Below the pieces are notes generated by a model. That model was not told the origin of the DNA. It was given only the letters and a program-made list of their open reading frames with translations, and searched no databases. From Microbacterium hydrocarbonoxydans (GTDB lineage: Bacteria; Actinomycetota; Actinomycetes; Actinomycetales; Microbacteriaceae), in assembly GCF_011752045.1 (NCBI RefSeq), contig NZ_JAAKXW010000002.1, positions 310,001-374,000 of the forward strand: DNA of 64,000 bases. The letters run 5' to 3'. Both the position numbers and the translations under genes were made by a program. Every line of letters begins with the position of its first letter. Positions within the stretch are counted from its first letter, which is position 1. Positions 16,445 through 24,588 of the stretch are shown here, one piece after another.

Positions 16445-17623
16445 TCACGCGCTGACGGGAACCCCCGGAATCGGAGCAGCAACCTCCGCCTGCTGCCTGC
16501 GGTGCATCGCGTAGCCCCAGGCCGCGAGGCCGAGCAGCGGGCCCCAGAGCCAGAACGGGAACATCAGCAGGAGGTACAGCCCCTCCTTCGCCGGGCCGAC
16601 GCCCTCGATCGCGAACTCGACCCCGGCGGCGGTGAAGAGCACGCTGACGATGCTCGCCGGGATCACGGCCAGCGCCAGCGGCACGTCCCGCCCACCGAGA
16701 CCGGCGAGGAACCGCGGGAAGCGCCGGCCCCACGGCAGGACGAGACCGAGCGTCAGCACGCCGCCCATGAGCATGCCCGTGCCGAGCATCAGTCCCGTGA
16801 CAAGCATCGAGGGCTCCTCCGCGAACAGCTCGGCGCTGCCGCCGAACAGGGGCCAGGGGGTGAGCCAGCTGGCCCGGGCGAGGGCGTAGGGCAGGGCGCA
16901 CGCGGCGGCCACGACCGTGATCGCGACGCGGTGACGGAGTACGAACCCGCCCACCGGGCCGATCGCGCTGCGGGCGTCGGTCACCGCCCACACGAGGAGG
17001 CCGCTCGCGGCCATCACGTGCCCGAGCGCGAGGGAGACCAACGGCAGCACCGCTGCGTACCCTCCGACGAGGCGCACCGGGATCGATGCCGCACCGAGGT
17101 TGACGACGGCGTGGGTGAGGATGCCGCCGACGACGACCGCGAGAAGGATGCCGAGCCAGGGCCGGCGCAGCACCGTGAGGACGATGAAGACGGTGCCGCC
17201 GACGACGACCGCCATCGCGAACGTGTAGCCGGCGGCGGGGATCACACCGCCCGGAGTCGTGACCGCGAGGAGCAGTCCCGCGAGCAGGGCGACACCACGG
17301 AGCGCGGCCGGCCGAACCGCCACCTGCGCGGCCGGCCGAACCGCCACCTGCGCGGCCGGCCGAACCGCCACCTGCGCGGCCGGCGAAACTGCCACCTGCG
17401 CACTTCGCTCGGCGGCGAGCGCGAGCAGCGCCACCACGAGCACGGCGAGCGCCCCGGTGAGCGCGACGGCGAGCTCCACGCCGTGACCCAGGCGTCCCGC
17501 GAGGCTGGTCGGCAGGGAAGCGAGGAACTCGGGGACGAGCATCCGCAGCAGCGAAGCCACCGCAACCGCTGCGGCGGCGAGAGCGGCGACGAGGAGGACG
17601 AGAACGCGAGTGCGAGTTGTCAT
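16445..17623 (-). CDS. Polytopic membrane protein with octapeptide repeats, function unknown
   Basis: 392 residues, about nine hydrophobic helices. Residues about 75-106 hold an octapeptide repeated about four times (AQVAVRPA with one SPA variant), encoded by the 24-nt tandem repeat at 17304-17399 and lying between two membrane helices. I do not recognise the family. The ATG at 17623 was chosen because the hydrophobic N-terminus MTTRTRVLVLLVAALA begins there. It lies downstream of a two-component pair on the same strand, separated by 94 nt, and could be its target. AAGGCT 6 nt before the ATG is a weak form of the leaderless -10. Confidence 0.75.
   Translation of the reverse strand: MTTRTRVLVLLVAALAAAAVAVASLLRMLVPEFLASLPTSLAGRLGHGVELAVALTGALAVLVVALLALAAERSAQVAVSPAAQVAVRPAAQVAVRPAAQVAVRPAALRGVALLAGLLLAVTTPGGVIPAAGYTFAMAVVVGGTVFIVLTVLRRPWLGILLAVVVGGILTHAVVNLGAASIPVRLVGGYAAVLPLVSLALGHVMAASGLLVWAVTDARSAIGPVGGFVLRHRVAITVVAAACALPYALARASWLTPWPLFGGSAELFAEEPSMLVTGLMLGTGMLMGGVLTLGLVLPWGRRFPRFLAGLGGRDVPLALAVIPASIVSVLFTAAGVEFAIEGVGPAKEGLYLLLMFPFWLWGPLLGLAAWGYAMHRRQQAEVAAPIPGVPVSA
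17304..17399. repeat. 24-nt in-frame tandem repeat, four copies
   Basis: Three identical units of GCGGCCGGCCGAACCGCCAC plus CTGC are followed by a fourth with three changes (17376-17399). The unit is 24 nt, so copy-number change keeps the reading frame of the membrane protein gene and alters only the length of an extramembrane loop. Confidence 0.95.
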
Positions 17624-17717
17624 GGCTCCAGCCTTGCGGCGCCTCCTCGACCGGACATCGCCCGCCGGGGTCGACCGCCTCACCCGCGCGGGTGAGAGCC
17701 GGCGCACCGCCGCACGG

Positions 17718-18374
17718 TCATGCGCCGGGCCGCAGCACGCCGTTCTCGTACGCCCAGATCACGACGTGCACGCGGTCGGGAAGCCCGAGCTTCGCGAGCA
17801 CCGCCTTCACGTGCGTCTTCACGGTGTTCTCGGAGAGGAACAGCTGCCGGGCGATGGCCTCGTTCGAGGCGCCGGTCGCGAGCGCCCTGGCGACCTCCTG
17901 CTCGCGTGCGGTGAGCGGAGCGAGCGCCTCCTCCGGCGACCGGGCGGGCGCCCCGTCGCGCACGAAACCGACCAGTGCGGCCGTCGCCCGCGGCGACAGC
18001 ACCGACTCCCCCGCGGCGACCGCCGCCGCTGCATCCGCCAGCTCCGCCGCGCTCGCGTCCTTCGTGAGAAAGCCGCTCGCCCCCTCCCGGATCGCGGCGA
18101 ACACGTATTCGTCGAGATCGAACGTCGTGAGCACGAGCACCCGCGCCGAGGGCCGCACGGCCCGCACCTCGCGGGTCGCGGCGATGCCGTCCATGCCGGG
18201 CATCCGGATGTCCATCAGCACCACGTCGACGGCGTGCGCGCGCACATGCGCGACGGCCTCCGCGCCGGAGGCGACGGCGACGACGTCCGCGATGCGGGGA
18301 TCGCGCGCGAGCATCACCGCGATGGCCTCGCGGAACAGCTCCTGGTCGTCGACGAGCAGGATGCGCAGGCTCAT
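17718..18374 (-). CDS. NarL/LuxR-family response regulator
   Basis: 218 residues. The receiver domain (1-120) has the acidic pair in LLVDDQELF, the phospho-acceptor Asp in DVVLMDIRMPGMDG and Lys in GFLTKDAS. The C-terminal LuxR-type helix-turn-helix reads LTAREQEVARALATGASNEAIARQL followed by ENTVKTHVKAVLAKLGL. It overlaps the upstream histidine kinase stop by ATGA, so the two are cotranslated partners. The target genes may include the membrane protein downstream. Confidence 0.95.
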   Translation of the reverse strand: MSLRILLVDDQELFREAIAVMLARDPRIADVVAVASGAEAVAHVRAHAVDVVLMDIRMPGMDGIAATREVRAVRPSARVLVLTTFDLDEYVFAAIREGASGFLTKDASAAELADAAAAVAAGESVLSPRATAALVGFVRDGAPARSPEEALAPLTAREQEVARALATGASNEAIARQLFLSENTVKTHVKAVLAKLGLPDRVHVVIWAYENGVLRPGA

Positions 18375-19549
18375 GCGGAGGCCCCTTCCACCGGCAGGTC
18401 CACGGTCACTGTCCAGCCGCGGGGCTCCCGCGCGGCCGCGGTGAGCGTGCCGCCGGCGAGCCGCACGCGCTCGGCGATGCCCACGAGCCCGGTGCCGCTG
18501 CCAAGCTCGCTGCGCCCCGGGCCGGCACCGCCGTCGTCGGCGACCACCGCGTGCAGCCGATCGGCACCCCAGGTGAGCCGGACCTCGATCGTCACGGGCG
18601 GGGCGACGTGACGGACCGCGTTCGTGAGCGCCTCCCGCACCGCGTGGTGCAGCGCGACCGCGGCATCCGGGCGCAGTCGCCCCCGCACCCCGGTCTCCAC
18701 GAGCCGCACCTCGGCGGAGGGGGTGCGCACGCCCTCGACGAGCGCGCTGAGCGAGCCGATCGTCGGCAGCGGTTCTCGGGGAGCCTCGTCGGACACGACC
18801 GTGCGCATGCCGCGGAGCGCCTCCCGCCCGGTGTCGATGACCACCCCGAGAGCACGGTCGCTGCGCGCAGGGTCGTCGCGGAGGGCACGCGCCACCTCCG
18901 CCTGCGCGATCATCACGGTCATCGAGTGCGCGACGATGTCGTGCAGGTCGCGGCTGATGCGCATCCGCTCGTCGGAGAGGGCCTGCGCGACCCGCGCCTG
19001 CAGGCGCTGCTCGGCCTGCGCACGACGCAGCCGGATCAGCAGTCCGATGGTCCAGGCCGCGGCGACCGCGGCGCTCAGCCCGATGAACGAGCCGATCTTC
19101 AGCATCCCGTCGTCGAAGCGCGGTTCGGTGAAGGCGATGATCCCGGCGCCGAGCACGCCGCTCGTCAGCGCGCCGATGCGCAACGGACCCACGATCCGCA
19201 TCGCGACCTGGGCCATCACCAGCAGATAGGCGGCGGCCGATGGGAAGAGCACTCCGGCGACGGCCTGGATGCCGGGGGTCAGCGCGAGGGTCAGCATCGC
19301 GAGGCTCGCGATCCCGAGGGCGACGAGCGGATGCCGCACCGCGAGCAGCGTGGCGAGGTGGAGCGCGATGAAGAGCGCGACCGCGAGCGCCACGACCCCG
19401 TCCTCGGGTCGCGTGGGCTCCACGGTCAGCAGCGCGATGCTCGACGGCAGCAGCACGACGAGCGCGGCCAGCGCCACGACGGTGTCGGCGCGCAGCCAGG
19501 CCCGCCAGCCCGGCGGAGACGGTGCAGGTTCGGGGCGCATCGCCCTCAT
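18371..19549 (-). CDS. Sensor histidine kinase, HisKA_3 (NarX/DesK-like)
   Basis: About 392 residues. The N-terminal half has six or so membrane helices; the cytoplasmic part carries the dimerisation motif ERMRISRDLHDIVAHSM with the phospho-acceptor His, then a HATPase domain with GTGLVGIAERV as the G-box. The start is either ATG 19549 or ATG 19540 (three codons later). The partner regulator gene overlaps its stop. The membrane-embedded sensor without an obvious extracellular domain suggests an envelope or membrane stimulus. Confidence 0.92.
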   Translation of the reverse strand: MRAMRPEPAPSPPGWRAWLRADTVVALAALVVLLPSSIALLTVEPTRPEDGVVALAVALFIALHLATLLAVRHPLVALGIASLAMLTLALTPGIQAVAGVLFPSAAAYLLVMAQVAMRIVGPLRIGALTSGVLGAGIIAFTEPRFDDGMLKIGSFIGLSAAVAAAWTIGLLIRLRRAQAEQRLQARVAQALSDERMRISRDLHDIVAHSMTVMIAQAEVARALRDDPARSDRALGVVIDTGREALRGMRTVVSDEAPREPLPTIGSLSALVEGVRTPSAEVRLVETGVRGRLRPDAAVALHHAVREALTNAVRHVAPPVTIEVRLTWGADRLHAVVADDGGAGPGRSELGSGTGLVGIAERVRLAGGTLTAAAREPRGWTVTVDLPVEGASA

Positions 19550-19593
19550 GCTCTCATGCACCGGAGAGACGCCGGATCGCCCGCGCGGGTGAG

Positions 19594-20223
19594 TCAGACC
19601 GCGTGCCTCCGGCACCACTCGTACATGATCACGGCCGCGGCGGCACTGGCGTTGATCGAGCGGGTCGAGCCGTACTGGGTGATCTCGATGTGGGCGGATG
19701 CCGCGGCGAGCGCCGCCTCCGACAGGCCAGGCCCCTCCTGTCCGAACAGCAGCACGCACCGCGGCGGCAGATCGGCTCTGTCGACGGGCACGGCGCCCTC
19801 GACGTTGTCCACGGCGATGATCGGGATGCCCTCCGCGGCCGCCCATGCGGCGAACGCCTCCACGTCCTCGTGGTGCACGACGTGCTGGTACCGATCGGTA
19901 ACCATCGCGCCCCGCTTGTTCCAGCGCCGCCGGCCGATGATGTGCACGGTGTCGGCGAGGAACGCGTTGGCGCTGCGCACGATGGACCCGATGTTCATGT
20001 CGTGCTGCCAGTTCTCGATCGCGACGTGGAACGGATGCCGGCGCGTGTCGAGGTCGGCGACGATCGCTTCCATCCGCCAATAGCGGTACCGGTCGATCAC
20101 GTTGCGGGTGTCGCCGTGCGCGAGCAGATCGGGATCGTACTGCTCACCCTCCGGCCACTCGCCCTCACCGCCGGGCCAGGGGCCGACGCCGTAGGTCGTG
20201 CGCTCGGGCGTCTGCTCTTCCAT
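19594..20223 (-). CDS. SpoU/TrmH-family RNA 2'-O-methyltransferase
   Basis: 209 residues. All three SpoU motifs are visible: motif 1 NWQHDMNIGSIVRSANAF, motif 2 CVLLFGQEGPGLS, and motif 3 QYGSTRSINASAAAAVIMYEW. The enzyme has a SAM-binding trefoil knot and methylates a ribose 2'-OH in tRNA or rRNA; the exact substrate cannot be told. TAGCCT (20235-20230 on the minus strand) lies 6 nt before the ATG, predicting a leaderless transcript. The N-terminal 45 residues are acidic and variable. Confidence 0.92.
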   Translation of the reverse strand: MEEQTPERTTYGVGPWPGGEGEWPEGEQYDPDLLAHGDTRNVIDRYRYWRMEAIVADLDTRRHPFHVAIENWQHDMNIGSIVRSANAFLADTVHIIGRRRWNKRGAMVTDRYQHVVHHEDVEAFAAWAAAEGIPIIAVDNVEGAVPVDRADLPPRCVLLFGQEGPGLSEAALAAASAHIEITQYGSTRSINASAAAAVIMYEWCRRHAV

Positions 20224-20262
20224 CCCGCCAGGCTATCCGCCCGGCAGCCCAGGGCCCGCCGC

Positions 20263-20364
20263 TCAGTCGATGATCACGAACACCGTGTTCGACCAGATCG
20301 CGAGCCAGATCAGGCCGATCGCGAGCACAGGCAGCAGGCTGACGACCCATCTTCCCCCGCTGCC
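20263..20364 (-). pseudogene. In-frame continuation beyond the TAG codon of the small membrane protein
   Basis: After the TAG the same frame encodes GSGGRWVVSLLPVLAIGLIW and on to VFVIID, then TGA. Codon choice is as GC-rich at third positions as in real genes, and the segment is a plausible membrane helix. The simplest reading is that the gene was 20263-20685 and now carries an amber codon; a sequencing error is possible. Confidence 0.5.
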
Positions 20365-20685
20365 CTACCGCAGCGCGAACGGCGTGAGCACGACGCACGC
20401 GCCCGAGGCGATGAGCGCGGCGACGGTCACTGGCCAGCCGGTCTGGGTGTCCCCCGCCTCCCAGTCGCAGTGCAGCCCGGAGGGGATCGCGGTGACGGCC
20501 GCGCTGCGCAGCGTGCCGTCGCGCGGCTGCACGCCCTCGGGCAACTCGCTCTCCCAGCAGGAGTCGACGACGTCCGCACCGGCATCCGCCGCCTGCGACA
20601 GCCCCGCGGTCGCGACGGGGAACACGCACAGCACGGCGAGGAGCAGTAGCACCCACCAGCTCGCCCGCGCCCGCTTGAGCACCAT
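20365..20685 (-). CDS. Small membrane protein, possibly truncated by an in-frame TAG
   Basis: 106 residues: an N-terminal membrane helix (about 8-28), an extracellular loop with two cysteines (DSCWESEL and LHCDWEAG), and a second helix (about 84-103). The family is not recognised. The stop is TAG at 20367-20365. Reading on in the same frame gives 33 more codons with a clear third helix (VVSLLPVLAIGLIWLAIWSN) to a TGA at 20265-20263. The shorter product is thus either a truncation caused by a nonsense change or a real two-helix protein followed by a remnant. Confidence 0.6.
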   Translation of the reverse strand: MVLKRARASWWVLLLLAVLCVFPVATAGLSQAADAGADVVDSCWESELPEGVQPRDGTLRSAAVTAIPSGLHCDWEAGDTQTGWPVTVAALIASGACVVLTPFALR

Positions 20686-20761
20686 TCCGCCTCCCGTCGA
20701 TGGTCAGGCTTCAGGTCTAACACGTCGCCGCTCCCTCCCACGATCCGCCCGGCCGAGGCAT

Positions 20762-20791
20762 ATTTAGGCACACCGAAAAATCCGATACGAT
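20762..20791 (+). promoter_or_regulatory. Leaderless promoter with DtxR/MntR-type operator for the metal importer
   Basis: TTTAGGCACACCGAAA (20763-20778) is an interrupted palindrome (TTTAGG/CCGAAA) resembling DtxR/MntR-family boxes. It covers the -35 position of a promoter whose -10 is TACGAT (20786-20791), 6 nt before the ATG of the binding-protein gene. Binding of the metal-loaded regulator would block transcription. The matching regulator is encoded at 23749-24381. Confidence 0.65.
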
Positions 20792-20797
20792 CTCGGT

Positions 20798-21718
20798 ATG
20801 CCTCAACGTCGCCGCATCCTCACGGGCGTCCTCCTCGGCGCCACCCTGCTGCCGCTTGCCGCGTGCGGAGCGCCTGCGGACGCGCCCGGCTCCGACCGCC
20901 CCGTCGTGCTCACGACGTTCACCGTGCTCGCCGACATCGCCGCCAACGTCGCCGGCGACCACCTCACGGTCGAGTCGATCACGAAGCCGGGTGCCGAGAT
21001 CCACGGCTACGAGCCCACCCCGCGCGACATCACGAAGGCGGCCGAGGCCGACCTCATCCTCGACAACGGGCTGAACCTCGAGGCGTGGTTCGCGCAATTC
21101 GTCGAGTCCGTCGACGTGCCGCACGTCGTCGTCTCCGATGGGATCGAGCCGATCGACATCACGGAGGACGCCTACGCGGGAAAGCCCAACCCGCACGCGT
21201 GGATGAGCCCGCTGAACGTGCAGATCTACGTCGACAACATGGTCACGGCGTTCAGCGAGCTCGACCCCGACCACGCCGACGACTTCGCCGCGAACGGCGA
21301 GGACTTCAAGGCCGAGCTGCAGGCCGTCAACGACGAGCTCGTCGCCGAACTGTCGGCGCTGCCCGAGCGCCAGCGCGCCCTGGTCAGCTGCGAGGGCGCG
21401 TTCTCCTACCTCGCCAGGGACGCCGGCCTCAGCGAGGCCTACATCTGGCCGGTCAACGCCGAGCAGCAGGCCACCCCGCAGCAGATCACGCGGGCGATCG
21501 AGTACGTCGAGGAGAACGACGTCCCCGCGGTGTTCTGCGAGTCGACCGTGTCGGACAAGGCCATGCGCCAGGTGGTCGAAGCTACGGATGCCGAGTTCGG
21601 CGGCATCCTGTACGTCGATTCGCTGTCGGAGGCCGACGGGCCGGTGCCGACCTATCTGGAGCTCATCCGTCACGACGCCGAGACGATCGTCGACGCCCTC
21701 ACCGGGAGCGCCCCATGA
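20798..21718 (+). CDS. Manganese/zinc ABC transporter substrate-binding lipoprotein
   Basis: 306 residues of the ZnuA/MntA/PsaA family (cluster A-I). The signal peptide ends in the lipobox LAAC. The metal ligands line up as His in AEIHGYEPTP, His in PNPHAWMSP, Glu in SCEGAFSY and Asp in YVDSLS. This His-His-Glu-Asp set, and the lack of a long His-rich loop, fits manganese-type binding proteins better than zinc-type. It heads a three-gene operon with the ATPase and permease, overlapping the ATPase start by ATGA, under the DtxR-type box. Confidence 0.9.
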   Translation: MPQRRRILTGVLLGATLLPLAACGAPADAPGSDRPVVLTTFTVLADIAANVAGDHLTVESITKPGAEIHGYEPTPRDITKAAEADLILDNGLNLEAWFAQFVESVDVPHVVVSDGIEPIDITEDAYAGKPNPHAWMSPLNVQIYVDNMVTAFSELDPDHADDFAANGEDFKAELQAVNDELVAELSALPERQRALVSCEGAFSYLARDAGLSEAYIWPVNAEQQATPQQITRAIEYVEENDVPAVFCESTVSDKAMRQVVEATDAEFGGILYVDSLSEADGPVPTYLELIRHDAETIVDALTGSAP

Positions 21719-22518
21719 CCACAGTGTCTCCCGCGATCGACGCGCATGACGTGAGCGTCCGCTACGGCGAGGTCACTGCCCTCGAGGACGTGTCGCTGCA
21801 GGTGCCGTTCGGGAGCGTCACGGCCCTCGTCGGAATGAACGGCTCCGGCAAGTCGACCCTGTTCAAGACGCTCACCGGCATGGTGCGCCCGGCGCACGGC
21901 CGGGTCCGCCTCGACGGCGTCGCTCCGCTCGAGGCGCGCAGGCGCCGGATGATCGGCTACGTGCCGCAGAGCGAGGACGTCGACTGGGCGTTCCCCGTGT
22001 CGGTGCGCGACGTCGTGATGATGGGGCGCTACGGGCATCTCGGCCCGACCAGGCGGGCGCACCGAGCCGACCGGGAGATCGTCGACTCCGCGCTGGAGCG
22101 CGTCGAGCTGGCCGACCTCGCCGACCGTCAGATCGGCCAGCTCTCCGGCGGTCAGCGCAAGCGCGTGTTCGTCGCCCGCGGCATCGCCCAGGACGCGCGG
22201 ATCCTGCTCCTCGACGAGCCGTTCGCGGGCGTCGACAAGAAGTCCGAGGCGATGATCGTCCGGCTGCTGCGCGAGTCCGCCGCCGAGGGCCGCACCGTGC
22301 TGGTCTCCACCCACGACCTGCACGCTCTCCCCGCACTCGCGGATGCCGCCGTGCTGCTGCTGCGCCGCGTGCTGTTCCACGGTCCGGTGGACGAGGCGCT
22401 CCGCCCGGAGCAGCTGGCCCGCACCTTCGGGCTCGACGTGCTCGGCGACGGCCGGGGCGACCGCAGCAGCGGCAGCGGCGGCGACAGCAGCCACGGAGAC
22501 GGGGAGGGCGGCCGATGA
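21715..22518 (+). CDS. Manganese/zinc ABC transporter ATP-binding protein
   Basis: 267 residues. Walker A GMNGSGKST, the signature LSGGQRKR, Walker B ILLLDEPFAG and the switch His in STHDLHAL are all present, as in the MntB/ZnuC/SitB group. The ATG at 21715 overlaps the previous stop. The C-terminal 25 residues are Gly/Ser/Asp-rich with one His (SHGDGEGG), a tail not needed for the fold. It powers import of the metal delivered by the lipoprotein through the downstream permease. Confidence 0.93.
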   Translation: MTTVSPAIDAHDVSVRYGEVTALEDVSLQVPFGSVTALVGMNGSGKSTLFKTLTGMVRPAHGRVRLDGVAPLEARRRRMIGYVPQSEDVDWAFPVSVRDVVMMGRYGHLGPTRRAHRADREIVDSALERVELADLADRQIGQLSGGQRKRVFVARGIAQDARILLLDEPFAGVDKKSEAMIVRLLRESAAEGRTVLVSTHDLHALPALADAAVLLLRRVLFHGPVDEALRPEQLARTFGLDVLGDGRGDRSSGSGGDSSHGDGEGGR

Positions 22519-23378
22519 GCATCCTCGACCTGCTCCTCGAGCCGCTGCAGTACGAGTTCATGGTCCGCGCGCTCGTCGCCACCGTGATCGCCGCCGTCCT
22601 CTGCGCCGTGCTCTCCTGCTGGCTGGTGCTCATCGGCTGGTCGCTGATGGGCGACGCCGTCTCGCACGCCGTGCTCCCCGGGGTGGTGATCGCCTACATC
22701 CTCGGCGCCCCGTTCGCGATCGGAGCGCTGGTCTTCGGCTTCCTCGCCGTCGGGCTGATCGGGCTCATCCGCGGCACGAGCCGCGTCAAGGAGGACGCCG
22801 CGATCGGCATCGTGTTCACCACGCTGTTCGCCCTCGGCCTCGTGCTCATCTCGGTCACCCCGAGCCAGACCGACCTCAACCACATCATCTTCGGCAACAT
22901 CCTCGGCATCTCCGCGGCGGAGCTCATCCAGATCGCCGTGCTCGCGGCCGCCGCCTTCCTCGTGCTGATGATCAAGCGCCGCGACCTCACCCTGTACGCG
23001 TTCGATCCGGCGCACGCCTTCGCCATCGGGCTCTCCCCGCGGCTGCTCGGAGCCCTGCTGCTCAGCCTGCTCGCACTGACGGCCGTGGTCGCCCTGCAGG
23101 TTGTGGGCGTCATCCTCGTGGTGGCGATGCTCATCATCCCCGGCGCCACCGCCTACCTGCTCACCGACCGCTTCGGCCGGATGCTCGCGATCGCCCCGAC
23201 GATCGCCGCGCTCTCCTCCGTGCTCGGCATCTACCTGAGCTACTGGCTCGACGCGGCATCCGGCGGTCTCGTCGTGCTCGTGCAGGGGTGCGTGTTCGGC
23301 CTCGTCTACCTGTTCAGCCCGCGGCAGGGAGTGATCCGCGTGCTGCTCCGCCGGCGCCGGCATCCGGTCCTCCACTAG
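22515..23378 (+). CDS. Manganese/zinc ABC transporter permease (ABC-3 family)
   Basis: 287 residues, about eight membrane helices. The N-terminal motif LIGWSLMGDAVSHAVLPGVV and the coupling segment with GISPRLLG-like sequence (AFAIGLSPRLLGALLL) are typical of ABC-3 metal permeases such as ZnuB, MntC and SitC. The start overlaps the ATPase stop by ATGA. A hairpin lies just downstream, so the core operon probably ends here. Confidence 0.93.
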   Translation: MSILDLLLEPLQYEFMVRALVATVIAAVLCAVLSCWLVLIGWSLMGDAVSHAVLPGVVIAYILGAPFAIGALVFGFLAVGLIGLIRGTSRVKEDAAIGIVFTTLFALGLVLISVTPSQTDLNHIIFGNILGISAAELIQIAVLAAAAFLVLMIKRRDLTLYAFDPAHAFAIGLSPRLLGALLLSLLALTAVVALQVVGVILVVAMLIIPGATAYLLTDRFGRMLAIAPTIAALSSVLGIYLSYWLDAASGGLVVLVQGCVFGLVYLFSPRQGVIRVLLRRRRHPVLH

Positions 23379-23380
23379 GA

Positions 23381-23415
23381 GGCCTGGACGCCAGGCGAAG
23401 GTCGTTCGCCAGGCC
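23381..23415 (+). terminator. Hairpins after the metal importer operon
   Basis: GCCTGG-ACG-CCAGGC (23382-23396) is a tight 6-bp hairpin, and GGCCTGG (23381-23387) can alternatively pair with CCAGGCC (23409-23415). CGCCAGGC occurs twice, so two mutually exclusive folds exist. It lies right after the permease stop and just before the leaderless -10 of the next gene. Confidence 0.45.
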
Positions 23416-23433
23416 GGCGATTAGGCTCGAAGC

Positions 23434-23724
23434 ATGACTGCCGCAGCGAAGGTCCGTGTCCTCACCTGGATCGGCGTGGCCACGGGCGTGATCGGCATCC
23501 TGCTCGTCGCATTCCCCAAGGCGCTGCCGGCCGGCGGCCCGTGGGTGCAGCTGGCTCTCGGCGTCGCGACCATCGTGCTCGCGTTCCGCGCGCGCACCGT
23601 CGGCATCGCCGAGGTCGAGGGCTTCGACGGACGGCTCTCGCTCGCCGCGGCCCTGCTCGGCTTCGCCGTCGTGTTCTTCGCCGGCCAGGTCGCCTTCGGC
23701 CTGCTGGCCGCCGCCACGGCCTGA
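23434..23724 (+). CDS. Small membrane protein, unknown function
   Basis: 96 residues with three hydrophobic helices (about 9-27, 34-50, 70-92). I do not recognise a family. It is preceded by TAGGCT (23422-23427), 6 nt before the ATG, so it has its own leaderless promoter. It lies between the metal importer operon and the DtxR-type regulator, which hints at metal homeostasis but does not show it. Confidence 0.8.
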   Translation: MTAAAKVRVLTWIGVATGVIGILLVAFPKALPAGGPWVQLALGVATIVLAFRARTVGIAEVEGFDGRLSLAAALLGFAVVFFAGQVAFGLLAAATA

Positions 23725-23748
23725 GGCCTCTGACGTAGGCTGGCACCC

Positions 23749-24381
23749 GTGGCATCCCCGGCGGCAGACGACTACCTGAAGACGGTGTACGCGCACACCG
23801 AGTGGCAGGACGCGCCGATCACGCCGTCCGTCCTCGCCGCGAAGCTCGGCATCGCCCCGTCCTCGGTGACGGAGATGGTCAAGAAGCTCGCCGCCGCCGG
23901 ACTCGTCTCGCATGTGCCCTACGGCGCGGTGCGGCTGACGGATGCCGGAACGCAGCGCGCGCTCGCCATGGTGCGCCGCCACCGCCTGATCGAGACCTGG
24001 CTCGTGCGCGAGTTCGGCTACGGCTGGGACGAGGTGCACGACGAGGCGGAGGTGCTCGAGCACACCATCAGCGACCGGCTGCTGGAGGGCATCGACGCCC
24101 GGCTCGGGCGCCCCCGTTTCGACCCGCACGGCGATGCGATCCCGGATGCCGACGGCACGGTCCACCGCGAGCCGTTCGTGCTGCTCGCCGATGCGCCGGC
24201 CGGGCACGAGGGCCGTGTGCTGCGGGTCGACGACCGCGACCCGGAGCTGCTGCGCGCCCTGGAGTCGCTCGGCCTCACCGTCGGCAGCGCGGTGACGGCG
24301 ACGGCATCCGGCGTCGAGCTCGACGGGGCGGCCGTCTGGCTGCCCGAGGGCGCCGCCGAGGTGGTCTGGCTCAGCGCCTGA
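23749..24381 (+). CDS. DtxR/MntR-family metal-dependent transcriptional repressor
   Basis: 210 residues. Residues 1-65 form the winged helix (YLKTVYAHTEWQDAPITPS, then IAPSSVTEMVKKLAAAGLV). The dimerisation/metal domain includes RRHRLIETWLVREFGYGWDEVHDEAEVLEH and DRLLEGIDARLGRPRFDPHGDAIP, with the conserved Glu and His ligands. A C-terminal SH3-like (FeoA-type) domain covers about 145-210. It probably represses the importer at 20798-23378 when Mn is sufficient. GTG start; TAGGCT (23736-23741) 7 nt upstream indicates a leaderless transcript. Confidence 0.93.
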   Translation: MASPAADDYLKTVYAHTEWQDAPITPSVLAAKLGIAPSSVTEMVKKLAAAGLVSHVPYGAVRLTDAGTQRALAMVRRHRLIETWLVREFGYGWDEVHDEAEVLEHTISDRLLEGIDARLGRPRFDPHGDAIPDADGTVHREPFVLLADAPAGHEGRVLRVDDRDPELLRALESLGLTVGSAVTATASGVELDGAAVWLPEGAAEVVWLSA

Positions 24382-24391
24382 ACCCGACCCC

Positions 24392-24412
24392 GGTGCGCGC
24401 CTCATTCGCACC
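24392..24412 (+). terminator. Hairpin after the DtxR-type regulator gene
   Basis: GGTGCG (24392-24397) and CGCACC (24407-24412) form a 6-bp stem with a 9-nt loop, 11 nt past the stop. No T-run. Confidence 0.4.
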
Positions 24413-24460
24413 CCGAAGCGTCACGCTCGTCACTGCGAGGTCAGAAGTGCATCCCCGCAG

Positions 24461-24534
24461 CCCTGAAGAGAAGCGATATTGACCACGCACGCCTCAGCGG
24501 AGCCCTCGAGAGGAGCATCTTCGACCACGCACGC
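24461..24534. repeat. Imperfect 42-nt-period direct repeat
   Basis: Two related 32-nt segments (24461-24492 and 24503-24534) share CCCT..AGAG.AGC and end in the identical GACCACGCACGC. The period is 42 nt, and a degenerate third unit may lie just before the first. The 207-nt gap 24382-24588 holds this repeat, the hairpin and the next promoter, and no gene. On the minus strand the period keeps a frame open (ACVVEDAP and ACVVNIAS), but I see no start or ribosome-binding site. Confidence 0.7.
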
Positions 24535-24588
24535 GCCCGTGCGAGAACCCGACATCTGCCCGCAACGTCCGCCCTTTAGGCTGTGCAC

